Source: Actinomycetota bacterium (GTDB lineage: Bacteria; Actinomycetota; Actinomycetes; S36-B12). From it: a stretch of 15,758 nucleotides of DNA. Below are positions 1 through 7,137 of the stretch, piece after piece. Position numbers and translations under genes: made by a program. Location of the stretch: contig VGBQ01000038.1 in NCBI GenBank assembly GCA_016870425.1, positions 1 to 15,758 on the forward strand, read 5' to 3'. The first letter of the stretch is position 1. Each line of letters begins with the position of its first letter. The notes below the pieces were generated by a model that searched no databases, had not been told where the DNA came from, and worked only from the letters and a program-made list of their open reading frames with translations.

Positions 1-2
1 CG

Positions 3-2642
3 GAGCGGCTCGCCGCCCTCTATCGCATCGCCGCCGATCACGGGACGTTCGTCAACCTCGACATGGAGGAGCATCGCGACCTCGACCTGTCGGTCGAGGC
101 CTTCATCCAGGTTCTCGACCAGCCGGAGTTTCACCACATGCCGGCGGGCATCGTCCTGCAGGCCTACATCCCCGACTCGCATGCCGCACTCGATCGACTG
201 GTCGCCTGGGCCAACGATCGCCACGCGGCGGGTCGGGCGCCCATCAAGATCCGCCTGGTCAAGGGCGCCAACCTCGCGATGGAGCAGGTCGAAGCAGAGT
301 TGCACGACTGGCCCCAGGCTCCCTACTACTCCAAGGCCGATGTGGACGCGTCCTACAAGCGGATGCTCGACACCGCGATCCGCGACGCCGACCCCGGTGC
401 TGTGCGACTAGGCATCGCCTCGCACAACCTCTTCGACGTCGCATGGGCACTCACCGTGCGCGACTCACTCGATGATCCGACAAGGATCGAGATCGAGATG
501 CTCGAAGGCATGGCGCCCGCGCAGGCGCGCGCAGTGCGCGACGCGGCCGGGTCGCTCCTTCTCTACGCGCCCGTCGTGGAGAAGGCCGATCGCGAGGCAT
601 CGATTGCCTATCTCTCACGCCGTCTCGACGAGAACTCCGGCCCGGAGAACTTCCTGCGCTCGCTCTTCGATCTCACGCCCGACTCCCCCGCCTGGCAGCG
701 CGAGCTCGAGCGCTTCCGCACCTCGCTCGAGCGCCAGGACGCGATCGAGGTCACCAGCCACCGCGACCAGGACCGGCGCACCGAGCAGCTCACCTTCACC
801 GCCGACGGCAGCTTCACCAATGTCGCTGACACCGACTTCACGACACCCGGCAATCGCGCCTGGGCCGAGTCGATCCTCGCGATGCCCGAGCCAGCTGAGC
901 CCGCGCTCACGACGACTGTCGCCGCGGTGGATGACGCGCTCGAGCGCGCACGCGCGGCCCAGGAACGCTGGGCACAGACCACGTGGCAGGAGCGGCGCGA
1001 GGTCCTTGCCCGCGTGGCCGAGGTCATGGCCTCCCATCGCGCCGAGACGCTCGCCGCCATGGCGATCACCACCGGCAAGACCCTGCGCGAGGGCGATCCT
1101 GAGGTGAGCGAGGCGATTGACTTTACGACGTACGCCGCGCATCTCACTCTCGATCACGAGCGACTCGAAGGCTCGCTCACGTGGCAGCCGCACGAGGTCG
1201 TCCTCGTCGCGGGACCGTGGAACTTCCCCTACGCGATCCCCGCATCCGGGATCGTGCACGCACTCGCCGCGGGCAGCGCGGCAATCCTCAAGCCCGCGCC
1301 CGAGGCGCGCGCGGTCGGAGCGCTCCTGGTCAGCCAGCTGCACAAGGCGGGTGTCGATCCCGATCTCGTGCAACTCGTGGCGACCCCCGACGACGAGGTC
1401 GGCCAGCACCTGGTGACACACACCGGAGTGAGCGAGGTCGTCCTCACCGGCTCCTTGGCCACCGCTGATCTCTTCCTCGGGTGGCGTCCCGACCTGCGCC
1501 TGCGCGCAGAGACCAGTGGCAAGAACTCCCTCATCATCACGGCAGCCGCCGACATCGATCTCGCCATCAAGGACCTCGTGAAGTCGGCATTTGGCCACGC
1601 CGGCCAGAAGTGCTCCGCGGCGTCGCTGGCCATCGTCGAGGCGAGCGTGTACGACGATCCGAGCTTCCGGCGTCGGCTCGCCGACACGGTGCGCTCCTTG
1701 CGCGTCGGCTGGGCCGAGGATGTGGCGACGACCGTGGGCCCCGTCATCAACCCGCCCAGCGGCCCACTGGCGCGCGCGCTCACCCAGGTCGGCCCGGGCG
1801 AGAGCTGGCTCGTCGAGCCGCGGCAGTTGGACGAGGAGGGCCGGCTGTGGTCACCAGGTGTCATCTGGGGAGTGCAGCCCGGATCGTGGTTCCACCTCAC
1901 CGAGTGCTTCGGGCCCGTGCTCGGCGTCATGCGCGCGCGCGACCTCGATGACGCCATCGTGATCCAGAACTCCCCGGAATACGGGCTCACCGGCGGCCTG
2001 CACAGCCTCGACCCCAAGGAGATCGACACCTGGCTCGAGCGAGTGCAGGTCGGCAATGCCTACGTCAACCGCCACATCACCGGCGCCATCGTGCAGCGAC
2101 AGCCCTTCGGCGGGTGGAAGCGCTCCAGCATCGGTGGGGGTGCCAAGCCAGGAGGACCCAGCCACCTGCATTCCTACGGCACATGGACGACGGGGGAGCT
2201 CAATGTCGATAGGGCCCGCTCCGAGTTTGCCCGTGCATGGACGACACGCTTCGGAATCGACACCGACGCGACCGGTCTGCGCTGCGAGAGCAACGTCCTA
2301 CGCCATCACCGGCTCGAAGGAGTGATCGTCCGCGGCCAGACGTCGGGGGCGGCGTACGACGTGCTCACCCTCGCCGCGCACACCACCGGCACTCCGGTCA
2401 TGTGGTCGGATCCGCTGGATGAGACCGACGAGCAACTTGCCACTCGACTCCCGGGCCTGGGAGCCGAGCGACTGCGCCTGCTCGCCGATGCGTCACCCGG
2501 ACTCCTCGCCGCTGCACACGACGCCGGCATTGCCGTGGATCGTCAACCCGTCACCGACGCGGGCGAGGTCGAACTCCCCCGGTGGCTCAAGGAACAGGCG
2601 ATCTCGGTCACCCGGCACCGCCACGGGCGCCTGCTGCGCTAG
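3..2642 (+). CDS. putA: Bifunctional proline dehydrogenase / L-glutamate gamma-semialdehyde dehydrogenase, 5'-truncated by window edge
   Basis: This is the 3' part of PutA, which oxidises proline to pyrroline-5-carboxylate with FAD and then to glutamate with NAD+. The frame is open from base 3, and the 20 codons before the first ATG (63) already read as proline dehydrogenase, so the true start lies outside the window. Numbering from the ATG at 63, the barrel carries RLVKGAN (64-70), ASHNLFDVAWAL (119-130), EMLEGMAPAQARAVR (145-159) and the substrate-binding arginine pair in YLSRRLDEN (183-191; R186/R187). The aldehyde dehydrogenase domain follows: GPWNFPYAIPA (384-394), ETSGKNS with general base E483, GQKCSAAS with catalytic C517, and ECFGPVLGV (614-622). 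After the PFGGWKRSSIGGG motif (681-693) comes a tail of about 150 residues ending WLKEQAISVTRHRHGRLLR. The family is clear; a membrane anchor or regulatory DNA-binding domain cannot be judged without the N-terminus. The TAG stop overlaps that of the convergent FUSC gene. Confidence 0.96.
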   Translation, partial: ERLAALYRIAADHGTFVNLDMEEHRDLDLSVEAFIQVLDQPEFHHMPAGIVLQAYIPDSHAALDRLVAWANDRHAAGRAPIKIRLVKGANLAMEQVEAELHDWPQAPYYSKADVDASYKRMLDTAIRDADPGAVRLGIASHNLFDVAWALTVRDSLDDPTRIEIEMLEGMAPAQARAVRDAAGSLLLYAPVVEKADREASIAYLSRRLDENSGPENFLRSLFDLTPDSPAWQRELERFRTSLERQDAIEVTSHRDQDRRTEQLTFTADGSFTNVADTDFTTPGNRAWAESILAMPEPAEPALTTTVAAVDDALERARAAQERWAQTTWQERREVLARVAEVMASHRAETLAAMAITTGKTLREGDPEVSEAIDFTTYAAHLTLDHERLEGSLTWQPHEVVLVAGPWNFPYAIPASGIVHALAAGSAAILKPAPEARAVGALLVSQLHKAGVDPDLVQLVATPDDEVGQHLVTHTGVSEVVLTGSLATADLFLGWRPDLRLRAETSGKNSLIITAAADIDLAIKDLVKSAFGHAGQKCSAASLAIVEASVYDDPSFRRRLADTVRSLRVGWAEDVATTVGPVINPPSGPLARALTQVGPGESWLVEPRQLDEEGRLWSPGVIWGVQPGSWFHLTECFGPVLGVMRARDLDDAIVIQNSPEYGLTGGLHSLDPKEIDTWLERVQVGNAYVNRHITGAIVQRQPFGGWKRSSIGGGAKPGGPSHLHSYGTWTTGELNVDRARSEFARAWTTRFGIDTDATGLRCESNVLRHHRLEGVIVRGQTSGAAYDVLTLAAHTTGTPVMWSDPLDETDEQLATRLPGLGAERLRLLADASPGLLAAAHDAGIAVDRQPVTDAGEVELPRWLKEQAISVTRHRHGRLLR

Positions 2643-3832
2643 CGCCCGCTGCTGCCCGCGAGCCTCTTCGCCATCTGATCGACTTCGCTCAGCAGGGATC
2701 CGCCCAGGAGCAGCGCACCCGTGTCGTCCAACCCCTTGAGTTCGGCCACTGAGCGGCTGCGCTCCTCCTCGACCACTTCCAATGCCGCCAGCACGCCCGT
2801 CGCCGGGTCTCCATCGACGATGGCCCGCTCCAGGGAATCGGCATGCACCGACAGCGCCTCACCTGTCGAGGACAGCATCTGTCCGACTCCCTCGGGCAGA
2901 CGCACCCCGCCCCGGGATGTGGCATCGAAGAGCCCGCGAGCGATCGAGTTGACGTGGTCACTGGTCTGCTGAAGGAGTGCGTGCTGCTCGACGATGGCCC
3001 GGCCCACAGCCCGCTCGCTCCCGACGCTGAAGCGACGACCCAGGCCCAACTCGTCGATCTCCTCTCCGAGATGCCGCGTCTCCACCGCCAGCGCCCGCGC
3101 CTCAGTCAACCACTCGGTCACCTGTCGGCGCGTGAGCCGCTCTCCGGAGACCTGGCCCATTGCCACAAGCAGCGATCCGAGGCGTCCACCGATCTCCGAG
3201 AGCCTCTCCGTGATGCGCTCCTCAGGGCGCTCCGGGTGAGCAACAAACGAAAAGACGAGCCCAATGGCGACGCCGAGCAAGGTGGCAACGATTCTCGTCA
3301 CGATGACGTCGTCGGTCAGTGCCTCGCCCATGAAGTAGACAAAGAGGGCCGTCACCGGGATCTGGAGCGACCCCTCCGGGCCCAGACGCATGAGTCGGCC
3401 GATCACGAGGGATACGACGACCAGCACGCCTACGGTCCACACATGCAGGCCCCACCACTGATAGAGGGCGAAGGCCACCAGGAGTGCGACAGCCGTCGCC
3501 CCGACAAGTGACACCCCCGTGCGCAGCGAGCGATTGAGCGACAGGGCCACGGTGATCACTGCGCCGACAGCTGCCGGCACAGGGGCCGAGATGTCTAGCA
3601 GCAGGGCCGCCACCCAAGCCGTGCAGGCGGCAACCGCCGTGACGCCGATCAGCCAGGCAGTGGGCCAACTGTGCGCGGCCGCCCGCAGGACCCGCTGGGC
3701 CAGCGAGCCGTCACGCGAGCGACGCACAGCACCATCCAGCGCCCCCTGGATCGACCGCGAGATGTCGCGCACGAAGGTGCCCGGCGTACGCGCGGACGTG
3801 CGCATGACCTTGGGCGGAGTCGTGGCGAGCAT
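2639..3832 (-). CDS. FUSC / aromatic acid exporter-like membrane protein
   Basis: The 397-residue protein starts with a basic cytoplasmic stretch (1-57). About six hydrophobic segments follow (roughly 59-79, 84-100, 107-123, 131-147, 156-168 and 179-197). A long soluble, helix-rich C-terminal half (200-397) is rich in Glu, Arg and Leu. This architecture, with the PVTALFVYFMGEALTDDVI stretch after the fourth helix, fits the fusaric acid resistance / aromatic acid exporter superfamily, whose members export organic acids or are of unknown function. The substrate cannot be inferred. The ATG at 3832 is the first start in frame. It has a GGGGA-type Shine-Dalgarno about 10 nt upstream and also a possible minus-10 (GACCCT) at positions -12 to -7. 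An alternative ATG at 3805 has weaker support. The gene is the last of a minus-strand run but is separated from the stress-protein gene by a repeat-rich spacer. Its TAG (CTA at 2639-2641) overlaps the putA stop, leaving no room for a shared terminator. Confidence 0.85.
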   Translation of the reverse strand: MLATTPPKVMRTSARTPGTFVRDISRSIQGALDGAVRRSRDGSLAQRVLRAAAHSWPTAWLIGVTAVAACTAWVAALLLDISAPVPAAVGAVITVALSLNRSLRTGVSLVGATAVALLVAFALYQWWGLHVWTVGVLVVVSLVIGRLMRLGPEGSLQIPVTALFVYFMGEALTDDVIVTRIVATLLGVAIGLVFSFVAHPERPEERITERLSEIGGRLGSLLVAMGQVSGERLTRRQVTEWLTEARALAVETRHLGEEIDELGLGRRFSVGSERAVGRAIVEQHALLQQTSDHVNSIARGLFDATSRGGVRLPEGVGQMLSSTGEALSVHADSLERAIVDGDPATGVLAALEVVEEERSRSVAELKGLDDTGALLLGGSLLSEVDQMAKRLAGSSGR

Positions 3833-3845
3833 GCTTCCAGGGTCC

Positions 3846-3886
3846 CCTTCTGACGACGGGCCGCCCGGCGCGACCCCCGCAGAAGG
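3846..3886 (-). promoter_or_regulatory. Dyad covering the possible FUSC ribosome binding site
   Basis: CCTTCTG (3846-3852) and CAGAAGG (3880-3886) are perfect 7-bp inverted arms. Between them lies a smaller GC dyad, CGGG/CCCG (3857-3860 and 3864-3867). Read on the minus strand, the downstream arm CAGAAGG runs directly into GGA, the likely Shine-Dalgarno of the FUSC gene, so the folded RNA would hide it. That the dyad exists is seen; that it regulates translation is inference. If the FUSC transcript is leaderless the hairpin would not be in the message. Confidence 0.35.
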
Positions 3887-3920
3887 TGACGGGGCTCACC
3901 ACCGCAGGGTTCCCCAGGCC

Positions 3921-3975
3921 TGCGAACTTTGGGCGGATAGTGCCCATAGACGGCCGAATCCGCCCAAAGTTCGCA
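3921..3975. repeat. Perfect 18-bp inverted repeat (intergenic hairpin / possible REP-like element)
   Basis: The arms TGCGAACTTTGGGCGGAT (3921-3938) and ATCCGCCCAAAGTTCGCA (3958-3975) are exact reverse complements with a 19-nt loop. A further CAGG/CCTG pair (3915-3918 and 3976-3979) can form across a 2-nt bulge. A competing short stem, TGGGC/GCCCA (3930-3934 and 3942-3946), lies inside the structure. The element sits between the stress-protein and FUSC genes, about 90 nt before the FUSC start. No U-run follows the stem on either strand, so it is not a standard intrinsic terminator. It could be a dispersed palindromic repeat, a transcript 3' end stabiliser or a regulator binding site. Confidence 0.9.
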
Positions 3976-3986
3976 CCTGTTAGGAG

Positions 3987-4096
3987 ACGGCACGACTCCC
4001 CTTGCGTGCCTACCGCACGACGCCCCTTGCGTGCCTACGGCACGACGCCCCTTGCGTGCCTACGGCACGACGCCCCTTGCGTGCCTACGGCACGAC
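3987..4096. repeat. 25-bp tandem repeat, four copies plus partial ends
   Basis: The units lie at 3991-4015, 4016-4040, 4041-4065 and 4066-4090, with consensus CACGACGCCCCTTGCGTGCC followed by TACGG. The last three are identical; the first differs at two positions (T at unit position 7, C at position 24). Partial unit sequence flanks the array (ACGG at 3987-3990, CACGAC at 4091-4096). Each junction can fold into a 6-bp stem with a 3-nt loop, CGTGCC-TAC-GGCACG (4030-4044, 4055-4069, 4080-4094); the copy at 4005-4019 has one mismatch. The last unit includes the stop codon and final codons of the stress-protein gene, so the array multiplies that gene's 3' end. Function is unknown. Confidence 0.95.
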
Positions 4097-4492
4097 CAGC
4101 ACGGGCACATGTGCTCGATCAACGAGTTTGGGGGCGACAGCGCCGAAGAGCGCAGCACGGATCCGGCCCGATTGACCGTATCCGACGACGAGCATCCGAG
4201 GGTTGCGCTCCTCCATGACGGTCTCCAGCGCCCCGACCGGGTCAGCATCGACCAGGATCGCTTCGGCCTCTACGCCCGCGTCCCGAGCCAGCATCACCGC
4301 TTCGTTGACCGCTGGCGCAAGCTCCTCGACGATCGCTTCCTCGGTGACGTCGTACTCCTCACCCATGCCTCCCGCCGGTGCTACGCCGCAGACAATGAGC
4401 AGGCTCTCCTCAAGGTCACGTGCAAGGGCGATGGCCGCGCGCAAAGCGTGACGCGCGCTCTCACCACCGTCGAAGCCCACCGCGAGACTCAC
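4085..4492 (-). CDS. Universal stress protein (UspA family), single domain
   Basis: A 135-residue protein with the Usp fold signature: an N-terminal beta strand running into an acidic loop (SLAVGFDGGESARHALRAA), an alternating alpha/beta middle and the C-terminal ending HVPVLVVP. Such proteins are small cytoplasmic nucleotide-binding or stress-response factors. The segment matching the ATP-binding motif G-2x-G-9x-G-S/T reads GYGQSGRIRAALFGA: the first and last glycines align with the classical motif, but the second is Gln and the Ser/Thr is Ala. ATP binding may therefore be weak or absent. The start is a GTG that overlaps the permease TGA (GTGA, 4489-4492), implying translational coupling. 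A stress-protein domain next to an APC permease is a recurring arrangement and suggests it modulates the transporter, which is inference. The TAG stop (4085-4087) lies inside the tandem-repeat array. Confidence 0.88.
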   Translation of the reverse strand: MSLAVGFDGGESARHALRAAIALARDLEESLLIVCGVAPAGGMGEEYDVTEEAIVEELAPAVNEAVMLARDAGVEAEAILVDADPVGALETVMEERNPRMLVVGYGQSGRIRAALFGAVAPKLVDRAHVPVLVVP

Positions 4493-5997
4493 CGCTCATC
4501 TCCTCCCTCGGACACGGGCACCAGGTCGGGGTCGACCACGCTCGGCCGCTCCTTCCAGAACGCCGTATCGACGATACGCGAGGTCACCATGAAGACCAGT
4601 CCGAGGACAAAGAGGAAGATGCCGATGACCAGCGGCGGTCCCAGGCCGAACCACGACACCCCACCGTAGGAGTTCTCAGGATTCGACATCTCGATGACCG
4701 AGAGCACAAGCAGCCAGAAGAGCAGGATCGCCCCCACGACCGGTCCCAGCCCGATGAGCACGAAGGCCTTGACGCTCTTAAAGAGCAGCCTGCGGTAGTA
4801 GATCGCACATGCCAGGCCCGTGAGCGAGTAGTAGAAGGCAATGAGCAGGGACAGCGCCGTGAGTGAGTCGAAGAGCGCGTTCTTGCTGATGATGCTGACG
4901 ACGACGTACCAGACGATGGCGATGATCGCGACCCACCAGGTCGAGACCGCCGGTGTGCGATGGCGGGCTGAGATCCGCCCGAAGTACGCCGGGATGGCCG
5001 CGCGCCGGGCCATCGACAATGCCGTCCGAGACGCTGGGATGATCGTCGTCTGCGTCGATGCCACCGCCGAAATCGCCACGGCCAGCAGGACGATCCAGCC
5101 CCAGCCACCCAGGGCCTGCTGCGCGATCAACGCAAAGACCATCTCCTCGTCTCCGGCGTTGTTGGCGAGGAATGTCGGCCCCACGAGCATGAGCACGGCG
5201 ACTGCCACGCCCACGTACGTCGCGAGCAGGATCAGCGTGGAGAGGATGGCTGCGCGCCCCGGGGTCCCTGCAGAGTCCGTCGTCTCCTCATTGAGGTTCA
5301 CCGCCGACTCCCAGCCCCAGTAGGCGAAGACCCCCAGCAGCAGTGCGGACGTGAGCGCAGCGATGCCCGCCGCAAAGGGATTGATCCACTCCAGGCTCGG
5401 TGACACGGCGCCGGGGAGGCCTTGACCCGTGGCCCCCTGATAGATCGCGACGACGGCGAAGACGATGAGCGCAGCCACCTGTGCGATGTTCAACACGGTC
5501 TGCAGTCGTCCCGAGAGCTCGGTGCCGATCACGCAGATCCACGTCATCAGGATGATGAGGGCGATGGCCAAGACCATGACGACCGTGTCGTTGGATGCCA
5601 GGTTGTCCTGCCCGAACATCAAGAGCGTGAAGCGCACACCCACGTCTGCCAGTGAACCCACGACGAGGACACCGGTCATGGCGATCGCCCAGCCACCCAT
5701 CCAGCCACACCACGGTCCCATGGCCCGCGTCACCCAGGAGAACGTCGTCCCGCAGTCGGGATCGACGCGATTGAGGTAGTAGAACGCGCTGGCAATCAGA
5801 AGCATCGGGACGAAGGACGCAAGCATCGCGCCCGGGGCAGCGACACCCACGAGGACGACGACCGGGCCGATGACGGCGGCGAGGGAGTACGCCGGGGACG
5901 TGGCATTGAGACCGATGGACACCGCGTCGACGAAGCCGATCGCGTTGGCCTGAAGACCCGGCTGGACCTCAGGCGTGGTGCGTGCGTCGTCCCCCAC
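4489..5997 (-). CDS. APC superfamily amino-acid permease
   Basis: A 502-residue inner-membrane transporter with about 12 hydrophobic segments (near residues 25-48, 54-74, 96-118, 138-158, 168-186, 208-230, 248-272, 298-320, 350-370, 376-400, 412-436 and 457-473) and hydrophilic ends. The first helix contains SIGLNATSPAYSLAAVIG, matching the unwound substrate-binding helix of APC transporters. NRVDPDCGTTFSWVTRAMG follows helix 2, and FAYWGWESAVNLNEET the sixth, both typical of the amino acid-polyamine-organocation superfamily. The likely role is proton-coupled amino-acid or amine uptake; the substrate is not determinable. GTG at 5997 is the only sensible start, since the next Met in frame is inside helix 2. 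A weak minus-10-like TTAACT lies six bases before it. The stop overlaps the stress-protein start by 4 bp, so the two are almost certainly co-translated. Confidence 0.92.
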   Translation of the reverse strand: MGDDARTTPEVQPGLQANAIGFVDAVSIGLNATSPAYSLAAVIGPVVVLVGVAAPGAMLASFVPMLLIASAFYYLNRVDPDCGTTFSWVTRAMGPWCGWMGGWAIAMTGVLVVGSLADVGVRFTLLMFGQDNLASNDTVVMVLAIALIILMTWICVIGTELSGRLQTVLNIAQVAALIVFAVVAIYQGATGQGLPGAVSPSLEWINPFAAGIAALTSALLLGVFAYWGWESAVNLNEETTDSAGTPGRAAILSTLILLATYVGVAVAVLMLVGPTFLANNAGDEEMVFALIAQQALGGWGWIVLLAVAISAVASTQTTIIPASRTALSMARRAAIPAYFGRISARHRTPAVSTWWVAIIAIVWYVVVSIISKNALFDSLTALSLLIAFYYSLTGLACAIYYRRLLFKSVKAFVLIGLGPVVGAILLFWLLVLSVIEMSNPENSYGGVSWFGLGPPLVIGIFLFVLGLVFMVTSRIVDTAFWKERPSVVDPDLVPVSEGGDER

Positions 5998-6003
5998 GAC
6001 CCC

Positions 6004-6009
6004 AGTTAA
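6004..6009 (-). promoter_or_regulatory. Possible minus-10 of the permease gene
   Basis: On the minus strand TTAACT ends exactly six bases before the GTG at 5997, the spacing expected of a leaderless transcript. The hexamer matches TATAAT at only three positions and lacks the conserved A at position 2. A GGGG stretch next to the start could instead act as a ribosome binding site. Weak call. Confidence 0.25.
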
Positions 6010-6045
6010 CGCCCCGGGAGTGCACCTGTCCGGCGAATGCCGTCA

Positions 6046-6051
6046 TACCCT
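6046..6051 (+). promoter_or_regulatory. Minus-10 (TACCCT) of a probable leaderless alcohol dehydrogenase transcript
   Basis: TACCCT fits the TAnnnT minus-10 pattern and its final T is seven bases before the ATG at 6058, which would place the transcription start on the A of the ATG. No Shine-Dalgarno is seen before that ATG and no good TTGACA-like minus-35 is visible. This also supports 6058 over the earlier in-frame ATG at 6037, which would lie upstream of the promoter. Confidence 0.5.
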
Positions 6052-6057
6052 GCGCAC

Positions 6058-7113
6058 ATGCGCGCCGTTGTCTACGACTCCTTGGGCGGTCCCCTGCGCC
6101 TCACCACCCTCGACGATCCGGTGGCCCCCGCCGACGGAGTCGTCCTGCGTGTGGAGGCCGCCGGCCTATGCCGCAGCGACTGGCATGCCTGGCACGGCCA
6201 CGACAACGTTTCGGCCTTCCCCCACGTGCCGGGGCATGAATTCGCCGGCACGATCGCCGCGGTCGGACCCGAGGTGACGCGCTGGAGAGTGGGCGACCGC
6301 GTGGCGGTGCCCTTCGTCTGCGCGTGCGGGCGTTGCCTGGTCTGCGAATCCGGCAATCACCAGGTGTGCCCGCACCAGTGGCAGCCCGGCTTCGACGGCT
6401 GGGGCGGCTTCGCAGAGTACGTCGCACTGCCGGTTGCCGACGTCAACCTCGTGCGTCTTCCCCCGGGAATCGGCTTCGACGTCGCCGCTTCGCTGGGCTG
6501 CCGCGTCGCTACGGCGTACCGCGCCGTCGCCACGATGGGCCGGGTGACGGCAGGCGACGAGGTCACCGTCCACGGCGCCGGCGGCGTAGGACTGGCTGCC
6601 TTGGCGATCGCGCGCGCCCTCGGAGCGCGCGTCACGGTGATCGATCCCTCGCCTGCCGCACGCGAGGCTGCCATCCGCCTCGGCGCAGCCACGGCGCTCG
6701 AGCCCTCACCGCACCTGGTCGAGATGATCCGCGAGGCGACATCAGGCGGCCCGCATGTGTCCATCGAGGCCATCGGTGACAGCACCGCGTGCCACCGGTC
6801 GATCACGAGCCTGCGTCCCCGCGGCCGCCACGTGCAGGTGGGCCTGCTGCCGCCGGGAGAGTCAGCACAGTCGTCTCTCCCGGGCTATCCCGTGCCCATG
6901 CACACGGTGATCTCGCGCGAGCTCGAGGTGCTCGGCAGCCACGGACTCGCCGCTCACGACTACCCGGAGTTGCTCGATCTCGTCAGCAGCGGACGTCTGC
7001 GCCCCGACCACCTGGTGACGCGGACGATCTCACTGGACGAGGTGCCCGCGGCCTTCGCGCTCATCGGCACTTCTGAGCAGCCCCCCGGGGTCACCCTCAT
7101 CCACCCGGGCTGA
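6058..7113 (+). CDS. Zinc-dependent medium-chain alcohol dehydrogenase
   Basis: A 351-residue cytoplasmic oxidoreductase of the MDR family, interconverting an alcohol and its aldehyde or ketone with a nicotinamide cofactor. The GroES-like catalytic domain holds C38 (AGLCRSDWH), H60-E61 (VPGHEFAG) and C148 (SLGCRVATAY) as likely catalytic-zinc ligands. A complete structural-zinc set C90, C93, C96 and C104 lies in CGRCLVCESGNHQVC. The Rossmann domain has GAGGVG at 173-178, and D196 after the second strand (VTVIDPS) suggests preference for NAD(H). The substrate is unknown. The ATG at 6058 is preferred over 6037 because the family normally begins MRAVVYD and a minus-10 lies just before it. The gene is monocistronic, divergent from the permease and convergent with plsC. 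Confidence 0.9.
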   Translation: MRAVVYDSLGGPLRLTTLDDPVAPADGVVLRVEAAGLCRSDWHAWHGHDNVSAFPHVPGHEFAGTIAAVGPEVTRWRVGDRVAVPFVCACGRCLVCESGNHQVCPHQWQPGFDGWGGFAEYVALPVADVNLVRLPPGIGFDVAASLGCRVATAYRAVATMGRVTAGDEVTVHGAGGVGLAALAIARALGARVTVIDPSPAAREAAIRLGAATALEPSPHLVEMIREATSGGPHVSIEAIGDSTACHRSITSLRPRGRHVQVGLLPPGESAQSSLPGYPVPMHTVISRELEVLGSHGLAAHDYPELLDLVSSGRLRPDHLVTRTISLDEVPAAFALIGTSEQPPGVTLIHPG

Positions 7114-7120
7114 CCTCACC

Positions 7121-7134
7121 CTCCATCGGTGGAG
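7121..7134. terminator. Small hairpin between convergent genes, possible terminator
   Basis: CTCCA-TCGG-TGGAG forms a 5-bp stem with a 4-nt loop in the 24-bp gap between the alcohol dehydrogenase and plsC stops. It is the only dyad there and is symmetrical, so it could serve both genes. There is no U-tract, so termination is a guess. Confidence 0.3.
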
Positions 7135-7137
7135 CAG

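Noticed and set aside
615..1598. A 327-codon minus-strand open frame inside putA.
   Set aside because: It is antisense to the well-conserved PutA sequence with low-complexity composition; a codon-bias shadow.
3921..3975. The palindrome considered as an intrinsic terminator or a transposon end.
   Set aside because: No U-tract follows on either strand, and there is no transposase, second terminal repeat or target-site duplication nearby.
3987..4096. The regular repeats considered as a CRISPR array.
   Set aside because: The units are directly contiguous with no variable spacers, the unit is 25 bp in true tandem, and no cas genes are present.
4031..4669. A 212-codon plus-strand open frame starting in the tandem repeats.
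   Set aside because: It is antisense to the stress protein and permease, lacks a ribosome binding site and its start arises from repeat sequence.
6037..6057. The earlier ATG at 6037 as start of the alcohol dehydrogenase.
   Set aside because: It would add seven residues not typical of the family and would lie upstream of the apparent minus-10 at 6046-6051.
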